From assembly GCF_029962835.1 (NCBI RefSeq), contig NC_080583.1:806001-870000 (forward strand): a stretch of DNA of 64,000 nt, given 5' to 3'. A model generated the notes under the pieces. It ran no database searches. It had not been told where the DNA came from and saw only the letters and a list, made by a program, of their open reading frames with translations. The translations under genes were made by a program, and so were the position numbers. This DNA is from Magnolia sinica. Its lineage: Eukaryota > Streptophyta > Magnoliopsida > Magnoliales > Magnoliaceae. Position 1 is the stretch's first letter. Every line of letters begins with the position of its first letter. Below are positions 51,615 to 62,978 of this stretch, piece after piece.

Positions 51615-51623
51615 CTTATATAG
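51615..51623 (-). promoter_or_regulatory. TATA box of the transporter gene
   Basis: On the minus strand CTATATAAG lies about 120 bp upstream of the ATG at 51495, a usual plant distance, and would place transcription start near 51590. The dead paralogue loses homology just inside this point, where the 6.29-kb duplicated block begins, so it no longer has this promoter next to it. Confidence 0.7.
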
Positions 51624-51639
51624 ACAGAAAAGCTTACAT

Positions 51640-52770
51640 AATTGGAGAGTTTTTCTATCCCACACGCATTCTACATGAATCGCACGTGCCTATCTACCAC
51701 TTGTTTATAACATCCGACCTTCCCATGTCGGCAGTTTTCTGATTCCTCCATTGTCCTCATGAGATGGTGGGCCACTTGATGCGTGGACCCACAAGTACTT
51801 GTTTTCAGGGTCGATGCTACTTTACCTACGGTCGGATCCTTCACACGTGTACTGAGTTAGTGTGCGTGTACGAGTGGTTGCGTATACGCGAAAGTACGTT
51901 TTCACCTTGCTGCAAAGTGACTGTAGTCGTTGGATTTGGGGTCATTTTGAAATGATCCAAACCGTTCATGTGGTGGGATTATATTCGATGGGGGCACCCA
52001 AAAAATAACTCTCAGGTTAGAATATTTCAAATCTCCAGTTCCATTAACCGTTACACGTGTACCATTCATAGAATATTTCGCCATGGAATTTTTGGGTAAC
52101 GACCATCCATGTGTGGCCCATCATGTAAATGGTTTGGATCATCCTAGTTCTAACGGTAACAGTCCCCAATTTAGTGCCGGCTAGGTTATAGCCAAATTAC
52201 TAAAATGCGCCTAGAGTCTCTTTTCGCCGAGAAGGTACTTTGACTTGGACTGATACCTGCAGTCCATGTGCAGTTCCTGTCGTTATACGTGCGTTTTTTA
52301 TTGAGTGGTCACCCCATCTGCGAAAGTGGACGTGCGTTTAATTCATGAGTATGGTCCACCTGATATTTGGATCTTCTTCATTTTTTAGAATCATAGCCTA
52401 AAATGATCTGGAAAAGAAGGATGGACGGTGTGGATATAGAATAAATACATCAAGGTGGGGCCCGCAGTTAGGTACGCACCGTATGGTATGCCGCCGCGGC
52501 CGCACCTAATCGGCTCCCTTTGGAATGGAAGTTATCCAAAAAGAGGCTATTATCACATGCGTTCATGGACGGTGATTACTGTACATTCGAGATGTGTAGG
52601 GTCCACCTGTGACTTGTATCTAAAATCCAAACCGTTCATCGGGTGAGAATACTCAACATCATAGTACATTCTAAGAATAAATCACATCAAAAGACTTCCT
52701 TTGGGGGCACACCACAGGGAGCAATGCACGGTCATGCCTACACCTTATATATTCACTTGTCTGACCTGCC
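51640..52770. other. Intergenic stretch upstream of the transporter
   Basis: No gene. About 52330-52475 is the right half of a GTGGGGCC-type MITE (CACCTGATATTTGGATCTTC...ATCAAGGTGGGGCCCGC) without a clear left half. The rest, including several ACACGTGT/CACGTG-like sites (about 51843 and 52053), could hold promoter elements of the transporter, which I cannot define from sequence alone. Confidence 0.45.
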
Positions 52771-53111
52771 TAAGGCCCCGTTTGTTAAATCTGAAGTCTA
52801 AAGCCTGAATCTGAAATCTGGAGCCTGAATCTGAAATCTGAAGTCAAAAAACTTGTTTGGTAACTATGGCTGAAGTCTGAAAATTAATTACTGAATTTGA
52901 AACAATCTATTTGTTAACAAACATCTGAAATGTCTGAAATATGTTAATTTGACACATTTACCCCTATCTATCTCCTGTTTTGAAATGCTTTATATTATAA
53001 AGAAATTATTTTTTATTAAATGAAAATAAAATTATTCTATTGAATTCAAATAAACTATAAAGTACTTAATAGAAAATTAAAATATCAATATTCATAAAAA
53101 CAGATAAAAAA

Positions 53112-54456
53112 TTAATGATTTGCATGTATAAGTGTGACGGCAATTTCTTCTCGCATATTGGACATAATAGTTTGTTCAAAGTTTCCAAATACTCCTTCTA
53201 CTTCAGGCATATCATTCTCTGATTCGATATTCATCTCTGAAAGAACATTTTCATTATTGTACTGTTGGAAGAGTGGATCGGAGATGGATTCTTTTCTGAT
53301 GTAGTTGTGTAGTGTTATGCATGCAATAACTATGTCTCTTTGCGTCGAGAAGGAATATGGTGCCATCCGCTTCAAAATTGCAAAACGCGCCTTCAACACG
53401 CCAAAAGACCTTTCGATTACATTCCGTAACTTTGCATGCATATGATTAAAAACTTCTTCTTTACTAGTAGGCCGCCCACCACTACGAAAGTCACCCAACC
53501 AATACCGAACATTACGGTATGGTGCCATAAATCCTCTTGTGTGAGTGTAAGCAGCATCAACAAGATAATATTTATCTACATAAAAACAAATGACAGTTTA
53601 GCAAAATTTCAAGTTATAATTTTACCAAGTTATATGAAAAAGTATATTAAATATTACCAGGAGGGGGCAACGGAAATTTCTTTGTTGGATCAAGTACAGC
53701 ATCCATAAGTACCCTTGAATCATGTGCCACCCCTTCCCATCCAGCTATGACATATGTAAAAATCATATTAAAGTCACAAATGGCCATAACGTTCTGGGCA
53801 CATTCACCCCTTCCTCTTCCTCTGTAAGGTATTTGTTTATCTATCGGGATACATGCAGGAATGAGGGTTCCATCTAACACACCAACGGCACCCTAAACAT
53901 TAAAGGTAAATTGTTAACCCTTAAGTAGGATGATTCAATTATAAGTAAATATATTTATATTTTTTATATGAAGTTTTACCTTAAATATTTGCCGAAGATG
54001 TCGGTGTGTTCTGATTTCTTGGACATTTTGATCAAATGATGGAGTGACAATCATTTCTTTGGCAAATTTTAGCATAGCAAATAATACCTCATGAAAGTAC
54101 TTATGCACCGTTTGTGTTGAATGTACAAATCGATTTCTTACCAATCTATTCCGAAAGTTATGACTAATTGTCATTATAAACATGGCAATCTTTTCCTCGA
54201 GTGATACATATCTACTATCAAATAACCACCTTCGAATGCGAAACAAGTTACACAAACTATTGAATGTATCTTTCTGCATTCTAAACAATTCGTAGCAAAC
54301 TGAAGATGGACCATCTAACAATTCTTTCACAAAATATGATCCAGGTAATGCAGGAGAACTTGCTTGTATTCTGTTGGTAAACGTCTCTAAATAATTAAAT
54401 AGCAACTTTAATACAATAATCTTCAATAATTTCTTCTGTTCATTTGTTAATGCCAT
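53112..54456 (-). CDS. PIF/Harbinger transposase (DDE, HARBI1/ALP1-like)
   Basis: Three exons: 54456-53980, 53892-53658 and 53575-53112, all with GT-AG introns, giving 391 residues and no internal stop. The splice joins recreate family motifs: GAVGVLDGTLIPACIP after the first and DKYYLVDAAYTHTRGFMAPY across the second. Catalytic residues are D166 (in LDGT), D244 (in LVDAAY) and E292 (in NVIERSFGVLKARF), a D-47-E spacing as expected for Harbinger. The N-terminal region has the usual RNRF...TVHKYFHEVL segment. An upstream in-frame Met at 54504 would add 16 residues; I prefer the second Met (MALTNEQKK). It cuts and inserts Harbinger DNA, preferring TWA targets, and needs a Myb-like partner, encoded next door. 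It could be functional, or a domesticated ALP1-like gene if the ends prove false. Confidence 0.92.
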
Positions 54457-54768
54457 AATTCTGTCAACATCGAAAGTAAAGACTTCAATTAGATGTTTAA
54501 ACAATTAACTAGTTAAGATTAACAAATCTCTTAAATATCTTATATCGATAAAAATCGATATGCTCTATATAATAATCTTCAGCATATCGATAAATCAAGA
54601 GTTACAGTGGAATTAAAGACATGTGAAAGAAATAAAACTATTAAACTAATATTAAAATTATTCAAACCGAACAGCACTAATATAAAGTCTATAAGCAAAG
54701 CTAATGTCAAAACATTAAAGAAAAAGAAATAAAACTAATGTAAAAAATGTAAAAAAATAAACCACACA

Positions 54769-55707
54769 TTAATCTAAAGTCTCTATCCAAAGCTTCATAT
54801 CCTCTTCTTCTTCTAGAAGGATCCACACTTCTCTATTCTCCTTCTTCTGGGTAAACGATTTTAGAGCTTTAAAGTATAATGGATCTGGTCTTCTTATTGA
54901 TAACATGCTGTTTAATTTCATTAAACATTCTTTGATAGTGGGTCCTTCTGCATCTGTCTTTTCCAACTGATGTATGAGTGCATCTACGCTGCTTTGGATA
55001 TCCTTCTTCCTATTTGGTTTGTGCCGTTTGCGTTGATGAGCTTCTAAATCGACAAGCGGTGCCTGTTGGCATTCTTTAGTAGTTGAATTTATATTAACAT
55101 CGAGACTGCCTAAATTGATTTCATTTTCACTCATAGGTGTATTTGAAGGTATTTGAGATGACGACCCAAAATACTCCTCGGGAAGATTATCGCTATGTGT
55201 TGTGTAGGCTTCAGCACCAGTTGCAACAAAACCTTCAAATAAGGCCCTCAATTCGTTCTCAAATGCTAGTGGTCTATTTCGAAATTGAGCTGCATTCTTA
55301 TTTGCCTACAAAAAAAAATCATAAAATCATGTCTTAATTTGATGAAAGGCAAATTCTTATTTAACTATATAACAAAATTTCATAATTACCTTTATGTACT
55401 CATCCCATCTTTCTTCAGGCCAATCGAATTGGCCCGTCAATGCATTGTACCCATGTCCCGTAATGCTTACCAATTTTATCCACGCAGTATATTGTACTTT
55501 CAGATAATCCCATAAATTCTTCAATTGCTTTTGATTAAATTCTTTTCCTGTACGCTTTTTCAACTCAATTATTAATTTGTTCCATGCTTGTTTGGTCAAG
55601 CTTGAACCTGACCTACCACCCTTATGTGCTTCTTCAAGACAACAATCAATAAATATTTTTTTTTCCAAATCACTCCATCTTGCCCTGCCACTATCCCTTG
55701 AAGTCAT
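54769..55707 (-). CDS. Harbinger Myb/SANT-like accessory protein (ORF1)
   Basis: Two exons, 55707-55390 and 55305-54769, GT-AG intron of 84 bp, 284 residues, no internal stop. Residues about 8-100 form a Myb/SANT-like (Myb_DNA-bind_3) domain: RARWSDLEKKIFIDCCLEEA, then KRTGKEFNQKQLKNLWDYLK and a final WDEYIK. The middle is polar and Ser/Asn-rich, with a basic run HQRKRHKPNRKKD that looks like a nuclear signal. The C-terminal part (VDALIHQLEKT...) may be helical and ends in an acidic WILLEEEEDMKLW stretch. In Harbinger elements this protein binds the ends and brings transposase to the nucleus; that role is inferred by family and by its place 313 bp upstream of the transposase on the same strand. 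Confidence 0.88.
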
Positions 55708-56942
55708 TGCTACAATAGTCTACTATAAACTGAGAATTGTTTAACGAAGAACAATTGAGTAAAAATCTTTTAATAAATCAAGTCAATTTTGAAAGATAAA
55801 GAGACTGTAATACCTGTCGAAGAGAAATATTTATAATCTTTTATAAAGATGCTGAAAAAATAATTAATGATGCAGTGGAGAAGTAAATGAGAAGCCTGTT
55901 GTATTTTAGAAAAAAATAAACGTGAATTGGTACTACACCAGATTATTTCCCGCCAACTTTGATCTCCTTAAAACTGTTCGTACAACTTGAGTTCAATGAG
56001 CCCCATATAGGCTTCCAATGCAGGAACTTCGTGCAAAGAGGAGCATACGCGGATTTCCTGCTAAAGCCTTTCGTAGGAACTTCGTGCTCTGTTAGCCCCT
56101 CCATGATGTATGTGTTTCATCCATTCCGTTCATCCATTTTTACAAATCATTCTAGTGCATCACCCCAAAAATTAGAGGGATATAAATCTCAGGTGGACCA
56201 CACCATAGGAAAATAATAATAATTGGATAAGCATCATTAAAATCCTCCTAAGGCCCACTGTACTATTTATTTGACATCCAATCTTTTAATTAGGTCATAC
56301 AGGCCTAGATGAAGGGAAAAAACAAAGATCAGCTTGATCCAAAGCTTTTATGGTCTCCAAAAGTTTTTTCATGGTCGACGCTATTCAACACTTTTCCTGT
56401 AATGTGGCCCACTTGAGATTTTGATATACCTAATTTTTTGTCCCATTCCACAGAATGATCTGAAAAAATAGATGAATGGCATGGATGCAACACATACATC
56501 ATGGTAGGGCCCACAGAGCACCGACCATCAGCTGCTGGCCGGTGGCAGTGGAGCAGCCAGTCCGTTCACGTGTTGGAGCTGGACGTGGATTGCTTTCCCA
56601 GGAAGTTCCCGCGTTGGGATGCATGGTGGGGGCCACCTTGATGTTTATATTACATCCAAGCCGTTTAAAAGGTCATTTTCACTGGGATGAAGTGAAAATA
56701 CCAAAAATTAAACCCCTTCGTGGGCATATAAATGTTTCAACGGTGGTCACTAAATCTCCACTGTTTCCTCTCGTGTGGTCGATTAAAGTTTTGAACATAC
56801 CTAATTTTGGGCTGCATGACATAAAATGATCTGTAAAATAGGATGGACGGTGTGGCTTTCACACAAACATCTCAGTGGGGCCCACCCAGATTCCCTGCGC
56901 AGTAACTTCCTGCGTAAAGCTTTTGCAGGAAATCTGCGTCCG

Positions 56943-57496
56943 TTGAAAACGGGAACGGATTGGCTACTCCCCCTGACACCAGCCCCGTGGCCGGTGGTCG
57001 GTGCTCTGTGGGCCCCACCATGATGTATTTGTTTCATCCTTTCCGTTCATCCATTTTTTCAGATCATTTTATGGCTTAATAGAAAAAATGAGAGGTATAT
57101 AAACCTCAGGTGGACCACACCACATGAAAACAATATTGATTGGACATCCATCATTAAAATCCTCCTAAGGCCCACTGTACTGTTTACTTGACATCCAATT
57201 GGTTGATTAGGTCATAAATCCCCAGATGAAGGGAAAAAACAAATATCAGCTTGATCCAAAACTTCTATGGCCCAAATTGTTTTTTAAAGGTGGACGCTCA
57301 TTCAACACTGTTTCCTGTAATGTGGTCCACTTAAGATTGGGATATAACTCATTTTTGTTCTCAGATCGTAAATTGATCTTTTAAAATAGATGGACGGCAT
57401 GGATGGAGCATATACATCATGGTGGGTCCCACGGAGCACCGACCATCAGCCATTGGCTGGCGTCAGGGGGAGTAGCCGATCCGTCCCCGTTTTCAA
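56943..57496. mobile_element. MITE with 37-bp inverted ends (GATTGGCTACTCCCCC family)
   Basis: Left end TTGAAAACGGGAACGGATTG... and right end ...CGATCCGTCCCCGTTTTCAA are inverted copies for about 37 bp with few differences. GGCCCCACCATGATG blocks lie just inside. It is the best-preserved member of the family also seen at 12574-13123. There is no coding capacity. Confidence 0.85.
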
Positions 57497-57499
57497 GCA

Positions 57500-57900
57500 G
57501 GACGCGAATTGCGTACTACGCCCGCCCGTCCCTGGCTCCGAACGGGCAGTTCTGTGGACGGGCCCACCGTGATGTATATTTACATCCAAACCGTCAGTCC
57601 CCTTTTTCATATTATTTTAAGGCTTGGATGCATAAATGAGGCAGATTCAACGCTCAAGTGGACCACACCAAATAATAATTTTGGTTGCATTAAAATGCAC
57701 CAGTTGCATTAAATGCAAGAGTCATTTATGATGTGGTCCATTTGATTGTTGGATCTAACTCATTTTTTCCTTGATGCCTTAAAATAATACGAGAAAAGGG
57801 ATAGAGGATTTGGATTTAAAGATACATAACGGTGGGCCTGCCCACAGAACAGCCCGTTCAGAGCTAGGGACGGGCGGGGGGTAGTACGCAATCTGCGTCC
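57500..57900. mobile_element. MITE with about 70-bp inverted ends
   Basis: Left GGACGCGAATTGCGTACTAC and right GTAGTACGCAATCTGCGTCC are inverted, and pairing continues through GCCCGTCCCTGGCTC...GGGCAGTTCTGTGG to the GGGCCCACC block. It is related to the MITE at 25070-25385. It abuts its left neighbour within 4 bases, showing preferred insertion of MITEs next to MITE ends. Confidence 0.85.
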
Positions 57901-58599
57901 GTTGTACGAACGGTTCAAAGAGATCAAAGTGACATGGGCCACTGTGATTTTTTTTACCATCCAACCTATTCATTAGGTCATGTAGACATGGATGAAGTGA
58001 AAACACAAAGATCAGGTTGATCTGAAACTTCTCAAGCTCTCAAGAAGTTTTTAACGGTGGACGTTCAATCCCCACCTTATAGTCCAATTAATTATTGGAC
58101 TTGCTTCTTTTATTGGATCACACCTTAAATTATTTAAAAAGGTTGATGGACGATGTGGATCAAACACATAACTCATGGTGGGGCATAAAGAAGATCTGCA
58201 GGTTAAAGGTTGATTTTGTATTGCGCAAGCAATTGAAAAGAAAAACTTTCCGTAATAACTTGAAAAGGGGTACTTTTGGAAGTAAAAAATTTTTGCTTAA
58301 TGAAAAATCACGGAGCGCATTCCCCATTCACCATTAAGCCAGACTCCTATCACTGAAAGAATTCAGTGAAAAACCACTTAGCGCTTTCCGTCTTTCGCGT
58401 TAACAACGCATTAACAAACACCACTAAACACGGAAAATTTTCTCCATTCCGCGTTAAGTGCAAAAATTCAGCGTTAACAAACACGGCCTTAGTAATCTTA
58501 ACTTTAGACACAAAACAACTTAGTCTCTAAATGATTTTAAACTTAATCAGTAAACTCTTAATTAATTATCCCTTAAATCGTAATTGGAATACGATAAGA

Positions 58600-59650
58600 T
58601 AGGCTAAAAGTGTTGCAAGGATTCTGTAAAATACACATTAAAAAGCAATAGTTTATGATGTGCTCATCGATCTCATTAATATGCTATCGATGGGTCTTGA
58701 TGGCATTGAAGGACCACTTGATGCGATCGAAGAAATGGTCTAACAACTAGACATAAAAATGGAGTTTCTCGATGGGATCGAAAGTCACCTCGATCCTATC
58801 GAAGGACCTTCGATCCTATATAATGATTTTTCGATCATATACACAGAGTTGTTAACTAGTTGCTGGAAACCTTTTTATATAAAACGATCATTTAGTTCTT
58901 AAGCATTTTGATGAGTTTTTTGTACAATAAAAGTCTCAAAAAATTTTCACACATTTTTCTCATTTTAAGTGTCTGAACTTACGAGATTTGATTCATCTTT
59001 TTGGGCTTTACCACTCTAATAAGGAATCCAACCTCCATGTTAAAGATGAACTCAATATCCACTTTGTTCTAGAGATTAAATCAAAACTTACAATCAAATC
59101 ATTATCTAAATCCTTTAAAACACTTATATAGGTGAATCCCACAAAAAATTAAATTTTCATTAGTTGTAGGAGATTCGACAATCATTTCTTGCCTTGGTCA
59201 CATCATCGAAGTATCAAATGTAAGGTGAACGATCATAAGAGTTGAAATATCAGCGTCAACAATCGAGAAAACACAAGAAGAGTGATTGAAGCATGGGAGA
59301 GCGTCGGTCGAGCAACCCAAGCAAGACGTTACAAATAGGCTCAATTCGACAAGTAAGGTTATCAATTTTAGAATCAATACACTTTCTCCTTGTGTAAGAT
59401 TGAGTGTAAGAGTTTGACTCAAACTTAAATATATTCTTATATATATCTTAGTTTTTTGTGTAGGGTTAAATTCACCCGATACGGGTGTGTACATGTTAGT
59501 CTCCATGGAGATCCTTCGATAGGAGTGTACATAGAGCCTTGGATTAAGATCGCAATAATCGAACACAGGTACATATGTGTTAATATCCGTAGGAGCCTCC
59601 AGCGGGAGCAAAACTTTATCTCTGCCTAACTTCTGCACGCACTGTAGTGG
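58600..59650 (-). mobile_element. Possible degraded LTR-type repeat
   Basis: The stretch has several CGATC/TCGAT-rich palindromic words (58670-58835: TCGATGGGATCGAAAG, CCTATCGAAGGACCTTCGAT) followed by a TATATAAAA-like site near 58880 and a CAATAAAAG site near 58926. This layout occurs in some Ty1/Copia LTRs. Ends and target repeats were not found. An open frame of 146 residues on the minus strand (59198-59638) overlaps it and looks like chance. Low confidence. Confidence 0.3.
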
Positions 59651-60083
59651 ATAATCTACATAATTTTAATTAAAATTACTTTGAAACTTCATAATTAAAA
59701 TTTAATTAATTTAAATTAAATGGTTATACTTATGAGTCTCAATTTAGATTACGGTAATGAAAAAAATTAATAATTTGATTATCTAACCATAGGCTTAATG
59801 GTTAGAATTGAACAAATATCCAAGTGGTACGTTGGAATTATTCAACCAATCTGGTTTTCGGGGCTTTGACAGCCCACGATTGGTTTTGGGACTGCGACAG
59901 CAATCGTCGGCTCCACAACTTAGTCGGCTTAAATTGATTTGAAATATGCCACGTCTACAATTTCTGGGTGCCTGTATATCAAGCGATACACTATATAGCT
60001 GACCGCGTATCAAATAACCCCACTTTAGAAATGCAATGCCATTTCGTATGCCCTACACATCATATGACTATAATGTTTGTGCC
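59651..60083. other. Stretch without a recognisable gene
   Basis: AT-rich sequence followed by a GC-balanced part. No motif, splice-supported exon or repeat unit could be named. Confidence 0.4.
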
Positions 60084-60250
60084 TTTTTATTATTATTATT
60101 TTTTTTTCACCATTAGCTTGTTAGTACACCCACTGTCAGTACATATTTCACTGCTAGCCACCCCCATTAGGGAGTCGATACCAATACCTTAGTGTTGAAT
60201 CGAGATATCTTTCACTCAGTCTACCACTTGAGCTATGGATCAGGGTGCAG
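60084..60250 (-). mobile_element. SINE, tRNA-derived, reverse orientation
   Basis: On the plus strand it starts with the T-rich complement of the tail and ends AGCTATGGATCAGGG, the complement of the tRNA-like head. The box-B complement GGAGTCGATACC is visible. Flanks AATGTTTGTGCC (60072-60083) and AATGTCTATGCC (60251-60262) look like a 12-base target repeat with two differences. Confidence 0.8.
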
Positions 60251-60262
60251 AATGTCTATGCC

Positions 60263-61352
60263 TTGGACGCACTGATCAGGTCCGAACATTCGTGGCCCAA
60301 TGACTGACACGTGTCAGGTGATACAGGCTAATTAGATATTCCATTTAGTAGGCACTTCAGTGGGTGTCCCGTAGTAAAAATTAGAAACGAAACACCGACA
60401 TTAAAATGAACGTTTAGATGAAAATGGAGTGAATAGTAGAATCGGATGGCTACGATCAATCATTCAATGTAATTTTCAGCCGAAAGTCGTGTATGAAGAG
60501 GACAAAATAGATGGACGGTGAGGATTCCAATCCCAAATTGCCACTATCAGGTACCAGTCCTGAATTAGCACGACAACCTAGATGTGGACCACCTTACAAG
60601 ACCATTAACAGAAAACCAATGTGGACTTGTTTGGAATGTAACGCAATCCCTGCCTTTTGGGATTTTCCATCCAAGAGAATTTGAAATTGAAAAGCTTAGG
60701 TATTTGTTTTCTCTGAAAACGTGTCACGATGAGACAGGATCTGATGAAAATAGGGCCATTTTTTAACGGTCAATTTTTTATCAGCACCATCCACATGTAC
60801 AAAAGCATTGGAACTTGTAATTTGATATCATGAAAGTGAAATCCTATCCGTGCAAAAGATGTGCCACACGAAGAAGATCATATAGGGTGGAAATGAGTCT
60901 GGACCACTCATCTAGCGGGCCATATCTAATGAGTTAATTAGACTGATCTTCACAGTAATTAATCTTAATGGAATGATCCATCTTTTTGATGGCTCAGATT
61001 GCCCTAGAGATGTAGGATAAGGCAGAAAGATGGGACTGTATGGGAAGGTCCACTGTATTAGAAGGAAGGAAATGCGTGTACGTTAATTCATTTGGTTTAT
61101 TCAGTAGAACATATAGTACATATAAAGTAGAAGAATCGTCCCCACTTCATAGAGTTCCAACCAAAGCATCTCCACCGTATAATTGACTGATCAGCTATCA
61201 TGTTAAGGAGGAATGCGAAGTCCTTCTGGTCGATGGCTTGGATCTTTTGCACGTATGCTTCATTGCCACATAAGGATCCCAAGGTGTAGTCACTTTAGGC
61301 ACACACCAATACATACGACACGGATGGTCTATCCGAGGGTTGTAGGCTCTTC
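60263..61352. other. Stretch without a recognisable gene
   Basis: Mixed composition with no clear open frame or repeat border. Short GATGGACGGTGAGGATT-like motifs recall the MITE cores but no arms are seen. Confidence 0.4.
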
Positions 61353-61811
61353 CTGCAACCCCAAGCACTGTGGGGCCCACTATAATGTTCTTGTTATATC
61401 CACTCCGTCCATCCGTTTATCCGGTTCATTTTAGGACATGATCATAAACAGCAGGGAGATACAAAATTTAAGTGGGCCGCACTACGGAAACAGTGGGAAT
61501 TGATCACCTACCATTGAAACTTTCCTGGGGGCCATTAACTTTTTGCATCAGGATTATACTTGTGTTTTCGCGTAATACAGGTGAGAGTCACCTCATGAAC
61601 ACGTTGAATAGCATATAAACATCATGCTGGGCCCTAGAAAGGTTTCAACGGTGGGATATTTCATTCCACTTTTTCCTATGGTGTGGCCCAAGTGAGTTTT
61701 GGATATCCCTCATGTTTGGTCTCAAATTCTAAAATGATGCGAAGGAACGGATGGATGGAGTGGATATTACACAAACAACAAGGTGGGCCCCACTGTGCTT
61801 GGGGTTGTAGG
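61353..61811. mobile_element. MITE with CAACCCCAAGCAC arms
   Basis: Left arm CTGCAACCCCAAGCACTGTG and right arm CACTGTGCTTGGGGTTGTAG are inverted, with GGGGCCCAC just inside both. The core carries GTGGCCCAAGTGAGTTTTGG and TCCATCCGTT-type motifs shared with the other MITEs. No coding capacity. Confidence 0.8.
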
Positions 61812-62514
61812 CCATACGAAAATCAGGTAACCACAAACAGTCAATTGGAAGAAATCATGATAATCCGAAATTAAGGATCGTCCATCAACGGTGATGTTTG
61901 CGGCCACAGCCCATCCACCGATGCCACACCAGAAATACAATTTCTATCAGCACACAAATATCTGCCACGTGGCGGAAGATACCCTGCACTGTACAAGTCA
62001 AATGAAGCATGCATCATATATTAATATTATTATGAGTCGAAGGGGAAAAAATGTAGATGATCTACCAGCCTGTTTTTGTACACGTGGTCAATAAAAAAAC
62101 TCAAATCAAACCGTCCAAAATTTGACCCCTGATTAGATAGATGGGAAGACAAAATTCCAACCGTTGACGGGGTAGATACGGTAGACCGGGAAGAACCGGA
62201 ATATGGTAGATCCATCTCTATGCAGTACACGTGGTGGGGTGACGCGCAAATCATGTCCACACATATGAAGGGCACTAGCGTGGATCTATCACAAAAATCA
62301 ATCATATCCGACAGTCCTAAAGATCCGATATATAGACATCAAAGCGACGGTGGAAAACTAAAAATAAAAAGTTAACGGTCAAACATGTAGTGGAAAAAAA
62401 TATAAAGAAAGTAATAGACTGGATTGTCATATGATATTTGTTTTTAAAACTCAATTCATCTGCCCTCATTCCATAGCGGGCCTAATTGATGGATTGACAC
62501 GTTGGGTGTGATGT
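61812..62514. other. Stretch without a recognisable gene
   Basis: No supported exon or repeat. Several CACGTGG/ACACGTGG words (61968, 62080 and 62228) resemble G-box sites, but no gene start is evident beside them. Confidence 0.4.
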
Positions 62515-62640
62515 GGTAGCCCGAGTGAAAGATACCTCGTTTCAACACTAGGTCTTAATATCCATTCCCTGGCCCTGGTGGGGTGGCTACCAGTGAAGTG
62601 AAGTGTAAACTGACGGTGAGGTGTACTAACAATTTAACAC
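62515..62640 (+). mobile_element. SINE, degenerate copy
   Basis: It reads GTAGCCCGAGTGAAAGATAC, CGTTTCAACACTAGG, then GTGGCTACCAGTG and TGTACTAACAATTTAAC in the order of the family consensus, with many changes. A younger copy of the same family follows directly. Older than its neighbour by divergence. Confidence 0.65.
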
Positions 62641-62642
62641 AA

Positions 62643-62795
62643 CCAGATCCATAGCTCAACTGGCAGATTGAGTGGAGATACCTCGTTTCAACACTTGAGG
62701 TTTTGGTATCGATCCCTAGCGGGGGTGGCTAACATGGAGTGTGTGTACTGACATGAGCTTGTACTAACAATGCTAACAAAAAAAAAAAAAAAAAG
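62643..62795 (+). mobile_element. SINE, tRNA-derived, fullest copy
   Basis: It begins CCAGATCCATAGCTCAACTG with box-A-like ATAGCTCAACTGGCAG and box-B-like GGTATCGATCCC, continues through GGGGGTGGCTAACATGGAGT and ends in a run of about 16 A. It is the best template in the window for the family. The A-rich region continues with a GCTAACACAAAAATAAAAAA stretch, so the 3' border is soft. Confidence 0.88.
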
Positions 62796-62978
62796 CTAAC
62801 ACAAAAATAAAAAATAAAAAAACAAAAAAAATGCTTAAATAGCCTTGGGGTGATTTTTTGTAAGAGAAATTGACCACATTCGGCTCCACCTTTTACCCAA
62901 CATCTTTATTGAACTTCCGAAACTTACTTTCCTAGTCTAGACCTTTCATGTATAGACAGACTAATTGAGGACAAATAC

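Larger units (their letters stand above)
55957..57937. mobile_element. Nested MITE cluster near the right end of the Harbinger element
   Basis: The outer ends are inverted: ACTTTGATCTCC...CTGTTCGTACAACT at 55957 against CGTTGTACGAACGGTTC...GATCAAAGT at 57903-57933. Inside are parts of at least four elements: a fragment ending near 56565 in GGTGGCAGTGGAGCAGCC; one about 56580-56935 with CCCAGGAAGTTCCCGCG / CAGTAACTTCCTGCG ends; and the two complete ones listed separately. No gene. Unit borders other than the two complete ones are approximate. Confidence 0.6.
52774..58488 (-). mobile_element. PIF/Harbinger transposon carrying both element genes
   Basis: The left end GGCCCCGTTTGTTAAATCTG and right end inverted GGCCGTGTTTGTTAACGCTG match at most of their first 22 bases, a Harbinger-type terminus. 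The flanks are TAA (52771-52773) and TTA (58489-58491). A true 3-base target repeat should be identical, so either one base has changed or the two ends belong to different elements. Between them lie a transposase gene and a Myb-like gene on the minus strand, then a cluster of MITEs (55957-57937) that would be later insertions. The left subterminal region is rich in CTGAA(T/A)(T/C)TGAA words. The gene content is certain; the right border is tentative. Confidence 0.6.

Noticed and set aside
59198-59638. 146-residue open frame on the minus strand
   Set aside because: It overlaps a possible LTR-type repeat and matches no family that I know.
62643-62720. A tRNA gene
   Set aside because: Box-A- and box-B-like motifs are present, but the stretch continues into a SINE body and A-tail and does not fold as a complete tRNA.
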